A DNA stretch of 64,000 nucleotides from WLND01 sp040398845 (GCA_040398845.1 JBBATH010000005.1:124001-188000); one strand, 5' to 3'. Positions 34,103 to 43,826 are shown, counted from the stretch's first letter. Notes: generated from the letters alone by a model not told the origin. Made by a program: numbers and translations.

Positions 34103-35280
34103 TCCTCGTAGCCCGCACGAAGGATCGCGAGCTGGGCATCGTCAGGGACAGCACCGGTGACCTTCCGCAGGAAGTCGGCGATCACGTCGAGTGGCTCCTT
34201 GCCCCTGGCATCACCGCGGTCACGCTCGAGCGAGACTCGATTCGCGGGCTCATGGCTCTTTCTGAGGGCGTAAGCGAACACCGCATCGAGCCTCGCGTGC
34301 ATACGCTCGGGCGGAGCGTCATCGGTGACGACAAGTTCGACAAAGTGATCGCGCGCGTGGGCGTACGTATCTGACAGGAGTGCGTCGATCGAGTCGCGCA
34401 AGCGGCTCATGGGGCGTGGCTGCGGAAGCGACACCACCCGGATCTCACATGCCGTGCCCGGTGCCCCGATGTCGACGATCACAACGTGCTTGTCGTGCGC
34501 TGCCTCGGAGAAGGAGTAGCGCAGGAGGGACCCGCTGTAGCGAACGATGGTGTCGCCGCCCGAGACCTCATGGCCGCGGTGCAGGTGGCCGAGCGCCACG
34601 TATTGCAGGCCGACCCCTTCAAAGACTCCGGCCGGTACGACTTGAACGCCGCCGACGGTGAGATCGCGCTCGCTCTCCGAGGTGATGCCACTCGCGTCGG
34701 TCCACTCCTCGGGCCGGCGCACATTCGCCACGAAGGCATGCCCAATGGCGACCGCTCGAGGGGCTGGGACCGGGCAGTCGGCGAGATCCCGGCGGATACG
34801 GTCGACCGCTGCGCGCATAACCGCCTCATGACTGCGCTCAAGAGGCTCGTCATCTCCGCTGAGGCTGACCCTCGCAACGTCAGGCTCGAGATACGGGAGC
34901 GGGTACACAAGAACCGGACCGAACTCATCCTCAAGGGTGACCGGTGTTCCAACCGAGTCAAGGGAGCCGACGAGGTGAACCCCCTCGGTGAGCACTCCTG
35001 AGTATGTCGCGAGGCGGTCACCGCTGTCGTGATTGCCAGCGGTGATGATGACCGTGACACCTGCCTCGGCAAGGGCATCGATCGCTCGGTTCAGGAGTCG
35101 CAGCGACTCGATCGGTGGAATGGCTCGATCGAAGACGTCACCGGCGATGACGATGCAGTCGACCGACTCCGTCACCGCGAGGTCGACGATGAAGTTGACC
35201 GCCTGCTCCTGCGCGGCATGCAGCGAGGTTGAGTGGAGCGATCGGCCCAGATGCCAATCAGAGGTATGGAGAAATCGCAC
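34093..35280 (-). CDS. sbcD: Nuclease SbcCD subunit D (Mre11-like)
   Basis: A 395-residue metallophosphoesterase exonuclease/endonuclease. Metal-binding motifs are HTSDWHLGR (5-13), IAGDVFDRA (around 45-53), TAGNHDSGDR and the late ALGHLHRGH. A capping domain follows. It forms the SbcCD complex with the overlapping sbcC. Length is normal. Confidence 0.95.
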   Translation of the reverse strand: MRFLHTSDWHLGRSLHSTSLHAAQEQAVNFIVDLAVTESVDCIVIAGDVFDRAIPPIESLRLLNRAIDALAEAGVTVIITAGNHDSGDRLATYSGVLTEGVHLVGSLDSVGTPVTLEDEFGPVLVYPLPYLEPDVARVSLSGDDEPLERSHEAVMRAAVDRIRRDLADCPVPAPRAVAIGHAFVANVRRPEEWTDASGITSESERDLTVGGVQVVPAGVFEGVGLQYVALGHLHRGHEVSGGDTIVRYSGSLLRYSFSEAAHDKHVVIVDIGAPGTACEIRVVSLPQPRPMSRLRDSIDALLSDTYAHARDHFVELVVTDDAPPERMHARLDAVFAYALRKSHEPANRVSLERDRGDARGKEPLDVIADFLRKVTGAVPDDAQLAILRAGYEECR

Positions 35281-35304
35281 GCAGATCCCCCGACCCCGAC
35301 TGCC

Positions 35305-36687
35305 TTATGCGGTTGCTGCTGGAAGGGTTGACGACGGACCGGTGATCTTTGTCGCATCAACCGATCCAGTCACGCTGACGAGTGCTGACTTCGCCAGCCA
35401 CTGCGTCGATGGGATGTTCCAGAGCCCGCCGGGCCCGTTGCCCGGCTCAACAGTCGCGCCGCCGGTGTTCGTGTAGAGGACAACATCGCCGGGGATGGTC
35501 ACGTCGTAGATCCACTTGGCATCATCGGGACGCATGTTCGTGCAGCCATGGGAGCCATTCCACCTGCCGAGGCGGGACAAAGCCCAAGGGGCGGCGTGCA
35601 TGAACTCACCGGTCGGGGTGAGCCGGGTGTTCCAAGGGATGTCCTTGAGCTCATACGGCTCCTCGACGTTGGTGTCGATGTTGAGAGCGACGCTCGTGTA
35701 CGTGTGCTTCGGCTCCTTATCCGTCGACACCACCTTGACTCCGTTACGGGTCTCCCAACCACTCTTGCCCAGCGAGATGGGAAAGGTGTGCACCCGGTCC
35801 CCATCGATGTACACCTTCATCAAACGAGTTGCACCGTCGACGCGCGCGATGAGCGATCGTGCCGTCTGGAAGACGTAACTCGTCCCTAGGCTCTTCGCAC
35901 CCACGACGTACTGGGCTCCCGACTGGCCCATGACCACGCCGTCGAGGCTTGAGGTAATCGTGATGGTCGAATTACCCGGCCAGAACTTTGCCGGCCTGAA
36001 TATCGCGCTGCGGTCATCCACCCAGCCCCACGATCCGCGGACGGCACTCGTCACGCCCGTCACATTCGAGGTAGCGGTCACGGCGAGGTGTCGCTCGACG
36101 GCCGCCTTATCCGGGATCGCTCGCGTGAACCGCAACTTGGGAAGGGTCCCGACTCCAAGCTTCGTGGTCGTGCCATCGACACCAAGGCTGTTACTCGCAG
36201 CGTTAAAGGTGGCGCCGACACGCACACGGGGGCTCGGAAGGGTGACCGGCTTGTCCGGATCCGCACCCACGGGTAGCGACGGAGTCCCGGACGCTGGCGC
36301 ACTCGTCTGGCCGGGGCCTGACGCGCTTGTCGCCCGCAGAACGACGGTGTAGGGCCGGCCATTGACAAGGTTGAGGAGGGGGCAGACACCGACGGCGCCT
36401 GAGCATAGAAACCAAGTGGTGCCGCTATCGAGCGAAACCTCATAGCCGGTGATCGGGGCGCCCCCATCGGAAGCGGGGGGCGTGTAGTTGACCACGAGTT
36501 GACCGCTCGCAGTACCGCCTACCACGGTCGAAATCACTGGGGCGTCTGGAACTCCATTCGCGGCGGATGCGGGCGCCGCAAGTGCTCCTGCGACGCCAAG
36601 GAGCATGGCAACGAGGGCTGCCACAACGCTGAGGAAGCGCGTAGCCGAGGTCGGTCGGATCACGGACTGGAGGGGAGAGCAAGGCAC
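35305..36687 (-). CDS. Secreted L,D-transpeptidase with FN3 and Ig-like domains
   Basis: Makes 3-3 cross-links in peptidoglycan or attaches proteins to it. A signal peptide (about 1-43, cleavage after APASA) is followed by an FN3 domain (50-140), a BIg-type domain (about 165-280, LRFTRAIPDKAAVE) and a YkuD catalytic domain with HAAPWAL and SHGCTNM, containing the active Cys and His. The C-terminal Trp-containing tail NIPSTQW is usual in mycobacterial-type Ldts. The GTG start could also be at residue 9. It is divergent from the ABC transporter operon. Confidence 0.93.
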   Translation of the reverse strand: MPCSPLQSVIRPTSATRFLSVVAALVAMLLGVAGALAAPASAANGVPDAPVISTVVGGTASGQLVVNYTPPASDGGAPITGYEVSLDSGTTWFLCSGAVGVCPLLNLVNGRPYTVVLRATSASGPGQTSAPASGTPSLPVGADPDKPVTLPSPRVRVGATFNAASNSLGVDGTTTKLGVGTLPKLRFTRAIPDKAAVERHLAVTATSNVTGVTSAVRGSWGWVDDRSAIFRPAKFWPGNSTITITSSLDGVVMGQSGAQYVVGAKSLGTSYVFQTARSLIARVDGATRLMKVYIDGDRVHTFPISLGKSGWETRNGVKVVSTDKEPKHTYTSVALNIDTNVEEPYELKDIPWNTRLTPTGEFMHAAPWALSRLGRWNGSHGCTNMRPDDAKWIYDVTIPGDVVLYTNTGGATVEPGNGPGGLWNIPSTQWLAKSALVSVTGSVDATKITGPSSTLPAATA

Positions 36688-36759
36688 GCCTCAACTGTAC
36701 GTCGGATATCCCCTGTGGATAAAATCGGATGAGTCACGGGACACCGTTACTGTTCGATT

Positions 36760-37692
36760 ATGCCCACAATCGGCCAAGCCCTCACCGTCGAGCACCTCTC
36801 CAAAAGATTCGGCCAGGTGCATGCGGTCCACGATCTCTCCTTCAGCGTCGAACCGGGCCGGGTGACCGGCTTCCTCGGCCCCAACGGATCCGGAAAGACC
36901 ACGACACTGCGCTGCATGCTCGGGCTCGTTCGCCCGAGCGATGGCGCTGCCCGCATCGGGGGCCACGTCTACCGCGACCTCGATCACCCCGGCCGGATCG
37001 TCGGCGCAGCCCTCGAGGCAAGCGGGTTCCATCCCGGCCGCTCAGCACGAGGCCATCTTCGAGTCATCTCCGACGCACTCGGCCTGCCCAAGACACGGGC
37101 TGACGAGGTTCTTGAACTCGTGGGCCTTACGGACGCAGCAGGGCGCAAGGCGGGCGGCTTCTCACTCGGCATGCGCCAGCGGCTCTCCCTCGCCGCGGCG
37201 CTCGTCGGCGATCCGGGCATCCTCATCCTTGACGAGCCCGCCAACGGCCTCGACCCCGAGGGCATCGCCTGGCTTCGCGGCCTCCTGCGCGGACTGGCCC
37301 GCGAGGGCAAGACAGTTCTCGTCTCCAGCCATGTGCTCTCCGAGGTCCAGCAGACCGTCGACGATGTCGTGATCATCAGCCGAGGCGCCTTGGTTCAGGC
37401 CGGCACCCTCGCAGATCTCGCCGGTAACGGCGCCATCCGGGTCCGAGTTCGCACCCCGAGGCGAGAGGCGCTCGTCGCCGCGCTCCAAGCCCCGGGTGGT
37501 AGCAACACGCCGACCGGCATCGACCCGACCGGCCCCGATGAGCTGCTCGTCACCGGGCTCGCACCCAGTGACATCGGCCGCACCGCCTTTCTCGCGGGTG
37601 TCGAACTCCACGAACTCGTCCAGCAGACCAATGACCTCGAGTCCTTGTTCCTCGAACTCACCGCAACAGGCGCCCCTGGAGGAACCGCATGA
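36760..37692 (+). CDS. ABC transporter ATP-binding protein
   Basis: A 310-residue ATPase of the DRR/CcmA type. Walker A GPNGSGKT is at 40-47, the signature FSLGMRQRLSLAAAL at about 134-148, and Walker B ILILDEPANGLDPEG at about 158-172, then the H-loop VSSHVLSE. The C-terminal 80 residues are a family-typical extension. The stop overlaps the permease ATG by 4 bases. Substrate unknown; exporters of this type often move lipids or antibiotics. Confidence 0.92.
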   Translation: MPTIGQALTVEHLSKRFGQVHAVHDLSFSVEPGRVTGFLGPNGSGKTTTLRCMLGLVRPSDGAARIGGHVYRDLDHPGRIVGAALEASGFHPGRSARGHLRVISDALGLPKTRADEVLELVGLTDAAGRKAGGFSLGMRQRLSLAAALVGDPGILILDEPANGLDPEGIAWLRGLLRGLAREGKTVLVSSHVLSEVQQTVDDVVIISRGALVQAGTLADLAGNGAIRVRVRTPRREALVAALQAPGGSNTPTGIDPTGPDELLVTGLAPSDIGRTAFLAGVELHELVQQTNDLESLFLELTATGAPGGTA

Positions 37693-38462
37693 TCCCGCTC
37701 CTGCGATCAGAGCTTCGCAAGGTCACGACCACGAAGGTGCTGTTTTTTCTCACGCTCGCCGTCGTCCTCTTCACCGCCCTCAATGTGCTCCTGCTCGTCT
37801 ACCTCACGCCGAGTGCGATGGAGGTCGAGAACAACGACCAGCTCCTCCTGAACCCCGAATACGTCACCAACATCCTTGGCGCCGCGGGTTCGTCTTCGAT
37901 CTTCGTGCTCATCCTGGGAATCGTTGCCATGACCGGCGAGTTCCGCCACATGACAATTACGTCGACGTTGCTCGTCACTCCTCGTCGCTCACGTGTCCTG
38001 ATCGCCAAGGGCATCATTTTCCTCGCGATCGGCGCGGTGATCGGCCTCATCGCCTTCACCACGGCGATCACCCTGACGACGCTTACCCTCGCGGGCAAGC
38101 CGCATTCGCCAATCGACAGCGGAATCGCCCTGCAGATCCTCGGCGGTGTGGTCCTCGGGTTTGCGATCTACGCGTTCGTCGGCGTAGCAGTCGGTGCGCT
38201 CATCCGCAACCAGGTCGCCGCGGTAGTCGGAGCGCTCATCTGGGTGCTGATCGTCGAGGCACTCCTCACCGTGTTTGTCGACTGGATCGGCAAGTGGCTC
38301 CCCGGCGGGGCACTCGACGCCGTCCTTCAGGCCACAAATGTGTCCGGACGCGGTGGCAGTGAGGTGCTCTCCGTCGGCGCTGGGGCTGCCGTCCTTATCG
38401 GCTATGCGGTGATCCTCGGCGCGCTGGCATCCGCCACGACCATGCGACGCGACATCACCTGA
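37689..38462 (+). CDS. ABC transporter permease (ABC-2 type)
   Basis: A 257-residue integral membrane protein with six helices. It begins with a short LLRSELRKVTTTKVLFFLTL segment common in ABC-2 permeases, has a large loop after helix 1, and TLLVTPRRSRVLIAKG before helix 3. It pairs with the preceding ATPase to form a half-complex exporter. No substrate evidence. Confidence 0.9.
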   Translation: MIPLLRSELRKVTTTKVLFFLTLAVVLFTALNVLLLVYLTPSAMEVENNDQLLLNPEYVTNILGAAGSSSIFVLILGIVAMTGEFRHMTITSTLLVTPRRSRVLIAKGIIFLAIGAVIGLIAFTTAITLTTLTLAGKPHSPIDSGIALQILGGVVLGFAIYAFVGVAVGALIRNQVAAVVGALIWVLIVEALLTVFVDWIGKWLPGGALDAVLQATNVSGRGGSEVLSVGAGAAVLIGYAVILGALASATTMRRDIT

Positions 38463-38483
38463 CGGGCCATCACCGCGCTCGGC

Positions 38484-39221
38484 TCACCACGGGATGACGT
38501 CCCGGTCCTCCCATAGGAAACCCGAAGGAGCCGGGGTCCCATCAGGGAGGAGCGCCTGTCGACTTGCGAGCCAAACAATGGTGTCCGCGCCCTCCTCGGC
38601 CGAGCGGGGTGCATCAGGCCCACCCATGTCGGTTCGGCAATGGTTCGGGCACATGGCATCGACGAGCACACCACGCTTGCCGAACTGCATCTCAGTGGCA
38701 AGATTCTTCACCAGCGCATTGACCGCGGCCTTGCTCACCCGGTACGGGGCCAGCCCGCCCGCAGTGCCGGGTCCACTGAATCTGCCTAGGCATGCGCTCA
38801 CGGCAATGATTCGGCCGCGCCGCCGCTCGACCATGCCCGGACCGAACACGTTCATCACGTTGAATGCGCCATCGAGATTCACCCGCATGACCCGCCGCCA
38901 CTCCTCATGGGTCGTACGAAGGGTCTTGGACATCCGCTCGCTCATGACCCCGGCCGCCACCACGAGGATGTCCGCCTCAGCAAGGGGTCCGAGCCTCGCC
39001 GCAAGCGCCTCGACGCTCGCATAATCGCCGACATCACACGAGGCGCCGAGCGCGTCGATACCCTCCGCCTGGAGCGACTCGGCAGCGTCCACCGCGCGAT
39101 CGGCATCTTGGCCCACGAGGACGACCGTCGCACCGAGAAGCCCGATGCCGCGAGCGGCAGCGAACCCGATTCCGCGCGAGCCCCCGGTAACGACCACCTT
39201 CGCACCATCCAACTCACCCAT
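38484..39221 (-). CDS. SDR family NAD(P)-dependent oxidoreductase
   Basis: A 245-residue Rossmann enzyme. Cofactor motif TGGSRGIG is at 12-19, the catalytic Tyr and Lys are in YRVSK (about 160-164), and the preceding Ser region reads IIAVSACLG. The start ATG at 39221 has an ideal AAAGGAGG ribosome site 6 bases upstream; an upstream frame to 39338 is not supported. Ends convergently with the ABC permease. Substrate unknown; resembles 3-oxoacyl-ACP reductase-like SDRs. Confidence 0.9.
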   Translation of the reverse strand: MGELDGAKVVVTGGSRGIGFAAARGIGLLGATVVLVGQDADRAVDAAESLQAEGIDALGASCDVGDYASVEALAARLGPLAEADILVVAAGVMSERMSKTLRTTHEEWRRVMRVNLDGAFNVMNVFGPGMVERRRGRIIAVSACLGRFSGPGTAGGLAPYRVSKAAVNALVKNLATEMQFGKRGVLVDAMCPNHCRTDMGGPDAPRSAEEGADTIVWLASRQALLPDGTPAPSGFLWEDRDVIPW

Positions 39222-39379
39222 GCCAAGCCTCCTTTGTTTCGCACCCTCGCGTCCCCACGTCCGTGGGCGACCTCGCGTCCCACCATCCAACCCTCGCGCC
39301 TGCAGTACTGTTGAGCAAGCGCAGCAGCGTGCATCCAAGAGTCGAATGCGCCACCTCGGCGCGTGCGAGAGGACCGATA

Positions 39380-42300
39380 GTGGCGACCGACTCCACCGAG
39401 GGACGCTTGACCGGGTTCGGCCCGAACGAGTGGCTCGTCGATGAGATCTACGACCAGTTCCTCAAGAACAAGGCCAGTGTCGACCCAGCCTGGTGGGAGT
39501 TCTTCGAGGGCTATGCCCCCGCAGAGCACTCGCCCGTGGCGGCGGCGCATGCTGAGGCTGTGGCCCTCGCGCCACCGTCTACATCGTCCCCCGAACCTGC
39601 GAGAGCCATCGAGCCATCAGCGCGCGGCGAGGTCACCGTCCTTCGCGGCGCGGCCGCGCGGGTCGTGACGAACATGGAGTCGAGCCTCACCGTCCCGACC
39701 GCCACAAGCGTCCGCGCCCTCCCCGCAAAACTCCTCATCGATAACCGCATCGTCATCAACAACCATCTCGCGCGTGCCCGCGGCGGCAAGGTCTCGTTCA
39801 CCCACCTGATCGCCTTCGCCGTTGTCCGCGCGGCAGCCGAAATCCCGGCGATGAACGCCTCGCTCACCTCAGTGGGCGGCAAGCCCGCCATCTCGCTCAA
39901 TCCCGACGTCAACATCGGACTGGCAATCGATCTTGCGAAGCCTGACGGCAGCCGTCAACTCCTCGTCCCGAATATCAAACGAGCGCAGTCCATGGACTTC
40001 GCGATCTTCTGGGCGAGTTACGACGACCTCGTTCGCAAGGCGCGTGGCGGCAAGCTCACCGTCGAGGACTACGCGAACACGACCATCTCCCTCACGAACC
40101 CGGGAACCATCGGCACAAACCACTCGGTGCCGCGTCTCATGGACGGCCAAGGGTGCATTGTCGGAGTCGGCTCGATGGACTACCCCGCCGAGTGGGAGGG
40201 AGCATCACCTGAGGCGATCGCGCGCAATGCCGTCTCGAAGATCCTCACCCTCACTTCGACCTACGACCATCGAATCATCCAGGGAGCGCAGTCCGGGGAG
40301 TTCCTCGGCCGCGTCCATCAACTCCTCCTCGGCGACAACGACTTCTACGGCGAGATCTTTCGGTCGCTGCGCATCCCATACGAGCCGATCCGCTGGGCGC
40401 GGGATATCTCGTCAAGCCACGAAACTGACCTCGACAAGACCGTGCGAGTTCAAGAGATCATCCACGCCTACCGAGTCCGCGGTCACCTCATGGCCGATAT
40501 CGACCCTCTCGAGTATCACCAGCGGATGCACCCCGACCTTGATGTCCTCCAGCACAGCCTGACCCTGTGGGACCTCGACCGCGAGTTCGCCACCGGTGGC
40601 TTCGGCGGCCGTCCACTCATGAAACTGCGTGAGATTCTCGGAGTCTTGCGCGATTCGTATACGCGGACCGTTGGCGTCGAGTACATGCACATCCAGGATC
40701 CCGACCAGCGACGTTGGATCCAAGATCACGTCGAACTTCCACACAGTAAGCCGGATCGCGGCGAGCAGTTGCGCATCCTGCGCAAGCTGAACGAGGCCGA
40801 GGCCCTCGAGTCGTTCCTCCAGACCAAGTACGTGGGGCAAAAGCGCTTCTCACTCGAAGGAGGCGAATCGCTCATCCCGCTCCTCGACGCGATCCTCGAC
40901 GCAGCGGCGCATGATGACATCCTTGAGGTCGCGATCGGGATGCCACACCGCGGCCGGCTGAACGTTCTCACGAACATCGCCGGGAAGTCCTACGCACAGG
41001 TGTTCCGCGAGTTCGAGGGCCACTACGGCGAGGAGTCGGTCCAAGGTTCTGGCGATGTCAAGTACCACCTCGGCACGACCGGAGTCTTCACGGCGCCAGA
41101 CGGCGTCACCACTGCCGTCTACCTCGCCGCCAACCCCTCGCACCTCGAGGCGGTCAACCCAGTTCTCGAGGGGGTCGTGCGCGCGAAGCAGGACCAACTG
41201 CCGCGGGATCGCGTCTTCGACATCCTGCCGGTGCTCATGCACGGCGATGCGGCGTTCGCGGGCCAAGGCGTGGTCGCTGAGACCCTGCAGATGTCGCAAA
41301 TCCAGGGCTACCGCACCGGCGGCACGTTGCACATCGTCGTGAACAACCAGGTCGGATTCACGACAAGCCCCAAGTACAGCCGATCCTCGGTGTACTCGAC
41401 AGATATCGCCAGGGCGGTGCAAGCGCCGATTTTCCACGTCAATGGCGAGGATCCCGAGGCCGTAGTGCGGGTGGCCCGGCTCGCCTTCGAGTTCCGGCAG
41501 GCTTTCGCCAAGGATGTCGTCATCGATCTCGTCTGCTTCCGTAAGCGCGGGCACAACGAGGCCGATGATCCCTCGCTCACCCAGCCGCTTATGTACTCGA
41601 TCATCGATGCCAAGCGGTCCGTGCGCAAGCACTACACCGAATCGCTCATCGGCCGAGGGGACATCACGGTCGACGAGGCGGAGGAAGCCCTCAAGCACTT
41701 CAAGGAGCAGCTCGAGCGAATATTCCAAGAAACTCGAACCGAGACCGACGTCACCCACTTCTCGGAGACCTCGCGCGACATCATCACCTCCGGCCAGCGT
41801 GAGCTCACCCTTCAAGGCCCCGCGGCAGAAGTCGCGACCGCAATCACTCTTGACCAGATCGACACCGTCATCAGCTCGCAGGTGACCATGCCCGATGGCT
41901 TCACTGTCCACCCACGGCTCGCACCGCAGTTGCAGCGGCGTGCCCAAATGGTCGCCGACGACGCAATCGACTGGGGTATGGGCGAGGCCCTCGCGGTCGG
42001 CTCGCTCCTCCTCGAAGGTAAAGTTGTACGCCTCGCCGGCCAGGACTCGCGTCGCGGGACGTTCGGCCACCGCCACATGGTCATCGTCGACAAGGAGACC
42101 GGGTGGCAGTACAAGCCGCTCAAGCAGTGCTATCGGGGCGATGCCAAGCTCTACGTCTACGACTCGCTCCTCAGCGAGTTCGCGGCAATGGGATTCGAGT
42201 ACGGCTACTCGGTGGCCCGGCCGGATGCCCTCGTCATGTGGGAGGCCCAGTTCGGCGACTTCGCCGATGGCGCTCAGACGATCATCGACGAGTTCATCTC

Positions 42301-42988
42301 ATCCGGTGAGCAAAAGTGGGGCCAGCGATCCGCCGTTACTCTGCTCCTTCCCCACGGATACGAAGGACAGGGCCCAGATCACTCGTCAGCGCGAGTCGAA
42401 CGGTTCCTGCAACTGTGCGCGCAGGACAACATGACGGTCGCGATGCCCTCAACACCCGCATCGTTCTTCCATCTCCTGCGCTGGCAGGTTCACAGCAGGC
42501 TCACCCGACCGCTCGTCGTCTTCACCCCCAAGTCGCTGCTCCGCGCAAAGGCAGCGGTGTCACGGCGCGAGGATTTCACGAGCGGCCACTTCCAGCCAAT
42601 GCTCCCCGACCACTCGGTCGATCCGGCCGCCGTCACCACAGTCCTCCTGTGCAGCGGCAAGGTCTACTACGACCTCCTCGCCCATCGTGAGGCAACGGGG
42701 CGGACAGATGTCGCGATCATCCGGGTCGAGCGGCTGTATCCCCTGCCCTACCGCACCCTCCCTCCTGAACTCGACGCCATGCCAGACGCCGACATCCGCT
42801 GGGTGCAGGAGGAGCCAGCCAATCAAGGGCCCTGGTCATTCATCGCGATGAACTTGCCGGCAATCATCGGCCGGCCCATCTCCGGGGTGACCCGGCCCGC
42901 ATCTTCATCGCCGGCCGTCGGCGCCCACCACCGCCACGATGCCGAGCAGCAGGCCATCGTCGCGCAGGCCTTCGCCGCACGCGGCTAG
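39380..42988 (+). CDS. kgd: Multifunctional 2-oxoglutarate decarboxylase/dehydrogenase E1-E2 (Kgd)
   Basis: A 1202-residue fusion feeding 2-oxoglutarate into the TCA cycle. The N-terminal segment NEWLVDEIYDQFLKNK is the E1o dimer element, a linker is Ala/Pro rich, the E2-type acyltransferase domain (about 95-330) has DHRIIQG with the catalytic His near 297, and the ThDP E1 part holds MHGDAAFAGQGVVAETL near 620 and VVNNQVGFTT. There is no lipoyl domain, as in M. tuberculosis Kgd. GTG start has GAGAGGA 7 bases upstream; the longer frame from 39263 reads as leader. Confidence 0.96.
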   Translation: MATDSTEGRLTGFGPNEWLVDEIYDQFLKNKASVDPAWWEFFEGYAPAEHSPVAAAHAEAVALAPPSTSSPEPARAIEPSARGEVTVLRGAAARVVTNMESSLTVPTATSVRALPAKLLIDNRIVINNHLARARGGKVSFTHLIAFAVVRAAAEIPAMNASLTSVGGKPAISLNPDVNIGLAIDLAKPDGSRQLLVPNIKRAQSMDFAIFWASYDDLVRKARGGKLTVEDYANTTISLTNPGTIGTNHSVPRLMDGQGCIVGVGSMDYPAEWEGASPEAIARNAVSKILTLTSTYDHRIIQGAQSGEFLGRVHQLLLGDNDFYGEIFRSLRIPYEPIRWARDISSSHETDLDKTVRVQEIIHAYRVRGHLMADIDPLEYHQRMHPDLDVLQHSLTLWDLDREFATGGFGGRPLMKLREILGVLRDSYTRTVGVEYMHIQDPDQRRWIQDHVELPHSKPDRGEQLRILRKLNEAEALESFLQTKYVGQKRFSLEGGESLIPLLDAILDAAAHDDILEVAIGMPHRGRLNVLTNIAGKSYAQVFREFEGHYGEESVQGSGDVKYHLGTTGVFTAPDGVTTAVYLAANPSHLEAVNPVLEGVVRAKQDQLPRDRVFDILPVLMHGDAAFAGQGVVAETLQMSQIQGYRTGGTLHIVVNNQVGFTTSPKYSRSSVYSTDIARAVQAPIFHVNGEDPEAVVRVARLAFEFRQAFAKDVVIDLVCFRKRGHNEADDPSLTQPLMYSIIDAKRSVRKHYTESLIGRGDITVDEAEEALKHFKEQLERIFQETRTETDVTHFSETSRDIITSGQRELTLQGPAAEVATAITLDQIDTVISSQVTMPDGFTVHPRLAPQLQRRAQMVADDAIDWGMGEALAVGSLLLEGKVVRLAGQDSRRGTFGHRHMVIVDKETGWQYKPLKQCYRGDAKLYVYDSLLSEFAAMGFEYGYSVARPDALVMWEAQFGDFADGAQTIIDEFISSGEQKWGQRSAVTLLLPHGYEGQGPDHSSARVERFLQLCAQDNMTVAMPSTPASFFHLLRWQVHSRLTRPLVVFTPKSLLRAKAAVSRREDFTSGHFQPMLPDHSVDPAAVTTVLLCSGKVYYDLLAHREATGRTDVAIIRVERLYPLPYRTLPPELDAMPDADIRWVQEEPANQGPWSFIAMNLPAIIGRPISGVTRPASSSPAVGAHHRHDAEQQAIVAQAFAARG

Positions 42989-43000
42989 AACGGAGCCACT

Positions 43001-43186
43001 GTGTACTTCACCGATCGCGGCATCGAGGAACTCCAAAAGCGCCGGGGCGAGGAGGACATCAGCATCGACCTGCTCGCCGAGCGAATGCGCGAGTTCGTGG
43101 ACCTCAATCCCGAGTTCGAGATCCCGGTCGAGCGTCTGGCCACTTGGCTCGCACGCCTTGATGACGAGGTCGACGACGAGGACTAG
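43001..43186 (+). CDS. Small DUF6104-like protein
   Basis: A 61-residue acidic protein (FTDRGIEELQKRRGEEDISI, then PVERLATWLARLDDE). Near-identical proteins follow kgd in many actinobacteria, and it lies 12 bases after the kgd stop here. The GTG start is preceded by ACGGAGCC about 4-8 bases upstream. It may be a partner of Kgd; function not established. Confidence 0.85.
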   Translation: MYFTDRGIEELQKRRGEEDISIDLLAERMREFVDLNPEFEIPVERLATWLARLDDEVDDED

Positions 43187-43192
43187 CCCGGT

Positions 43193-43536
43193 CTAGGAAG
43201 CAGTAACGGCCAGCACCGGCAGTCCGACCATCTCGCAGGCTCGCTCGAGCCGATCGTCGAACGTGATCATCGCATCAGCACCGACCCGCAGGGCCGACGA
43301 AACTGCATTTGATCATGTTCGAGAACGTCAAGCATCTCGAGAACCTCGGTCGCCTTCGCCTGTTCGATGCCCTGGCGTAGGGCGACGCGCCGCAGTTCGG
43401 TTTCGAGAATCCGTCCGGATACGACAAGGTGCTCATCATCAATCAGTTGGGCAACGAACTCGCGAACCATCGCAGACTCGGGCTCTCGCTTGAGAAGTTT
43501 CGCAGCCGCCGAGGTTTCCAAGTAGACGATCATCAC
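43193..43536 (-). pseudogene. VapC-type PIN toxin, disrupted by an out-of-frame deletion
   Basis: The N-terminal part (MIVYLETSAAAKLL, ETELRRVALRQ) is a typical actinobacterial VapC start overlapping the antitoxin stop (GTGATG). After about 75 codons the frame stops early at 43267. A second frame downstream encodes the PIN C-terminus (VSSALRVGADAMITFDDRL, ending TAS* at 43193). The central LDALH-type catalytic segment of roughly 25-30 residues is missing, so a deletion plus frameshift has destroyed the gene. Confidence 0.8.
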
Positions 43537-43820
43537 TCCCCTCGAAGGAAGTCAATCGATTGCTGCGTCGTCTCGTCGCTGCGACCCTCAGCCGGTTCGA
43601 GTTCTCTCAGACTCCGCGAGCGATCCGCTCGCTGCACGGTGAGTCCGGCATATTCCGGGGCAGACACGGGCTTGATCACCGCCACGGCCGAACCGTGATT
43701 GGTGACAATAAAACTCTCTCGAGCAGCGACAGCCCGCAGGATACCGGCGCTGTTGTTGCGCAATTCACGATGGCAAAGGTCTGGCTCATACCCATCTCCA
43801 GTACTCCGTAGCACGCTCAC
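43533..43820 (-). CDS. Phd/YefM-type antitoxin of the decayed VapC module
   Basis: The body HRELRNNSAGILRAVAARES and TNHGSAVAVIKPV is a canonical type II antitoxin DNA-binding fold, with a C-terminal toxin-binding tail. The expected start (GGAG, then ATG at 43795 or 43789 reading MSQTF) is in a different frame, so a one-base loss probably separated it from the body. The frame given here opens with a GTG at 43820 just after the oxidoreductase stop and has no ribosome site. It may or may not be expressed. Confidence 0.65.
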   Translation of the reverse strand: MSVLRSTGDGYEPDLCHRELRNNSAGILRAVAARESFIVTNHGSAVAVIKPVSAPEYAGLTVQRADRSRSLRELEPAEGRSDETTQQSIDFLRGE

Positions 43821-43826
43821 CGACGG

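Noticed and set aside
38484..39338. Longer SDR protein starting at 39338
   Set aside because: An ideal AAAGGAGG site precedes the ATG at 39221, and the extra 39 residues are low-complexity and Cys/Arg rich.
39263..39379. 39-residue N-terminal extension of Kgd
   Set aside because: The segment does not resemble Kgd N-termini, while the GTG at 39380 has a good ribosome site and starts just before the conserved NEWLVDEIYDQF.
40850..42076. A 408-codon open frame antisense to kgd
   Set aside because: It is the opposite-strand shadow of a strongly conserved GC-rich gene; its translation has no family motif. The same holds for the long frames opposite glyA, prfA/prmC, hom and pdtaS.
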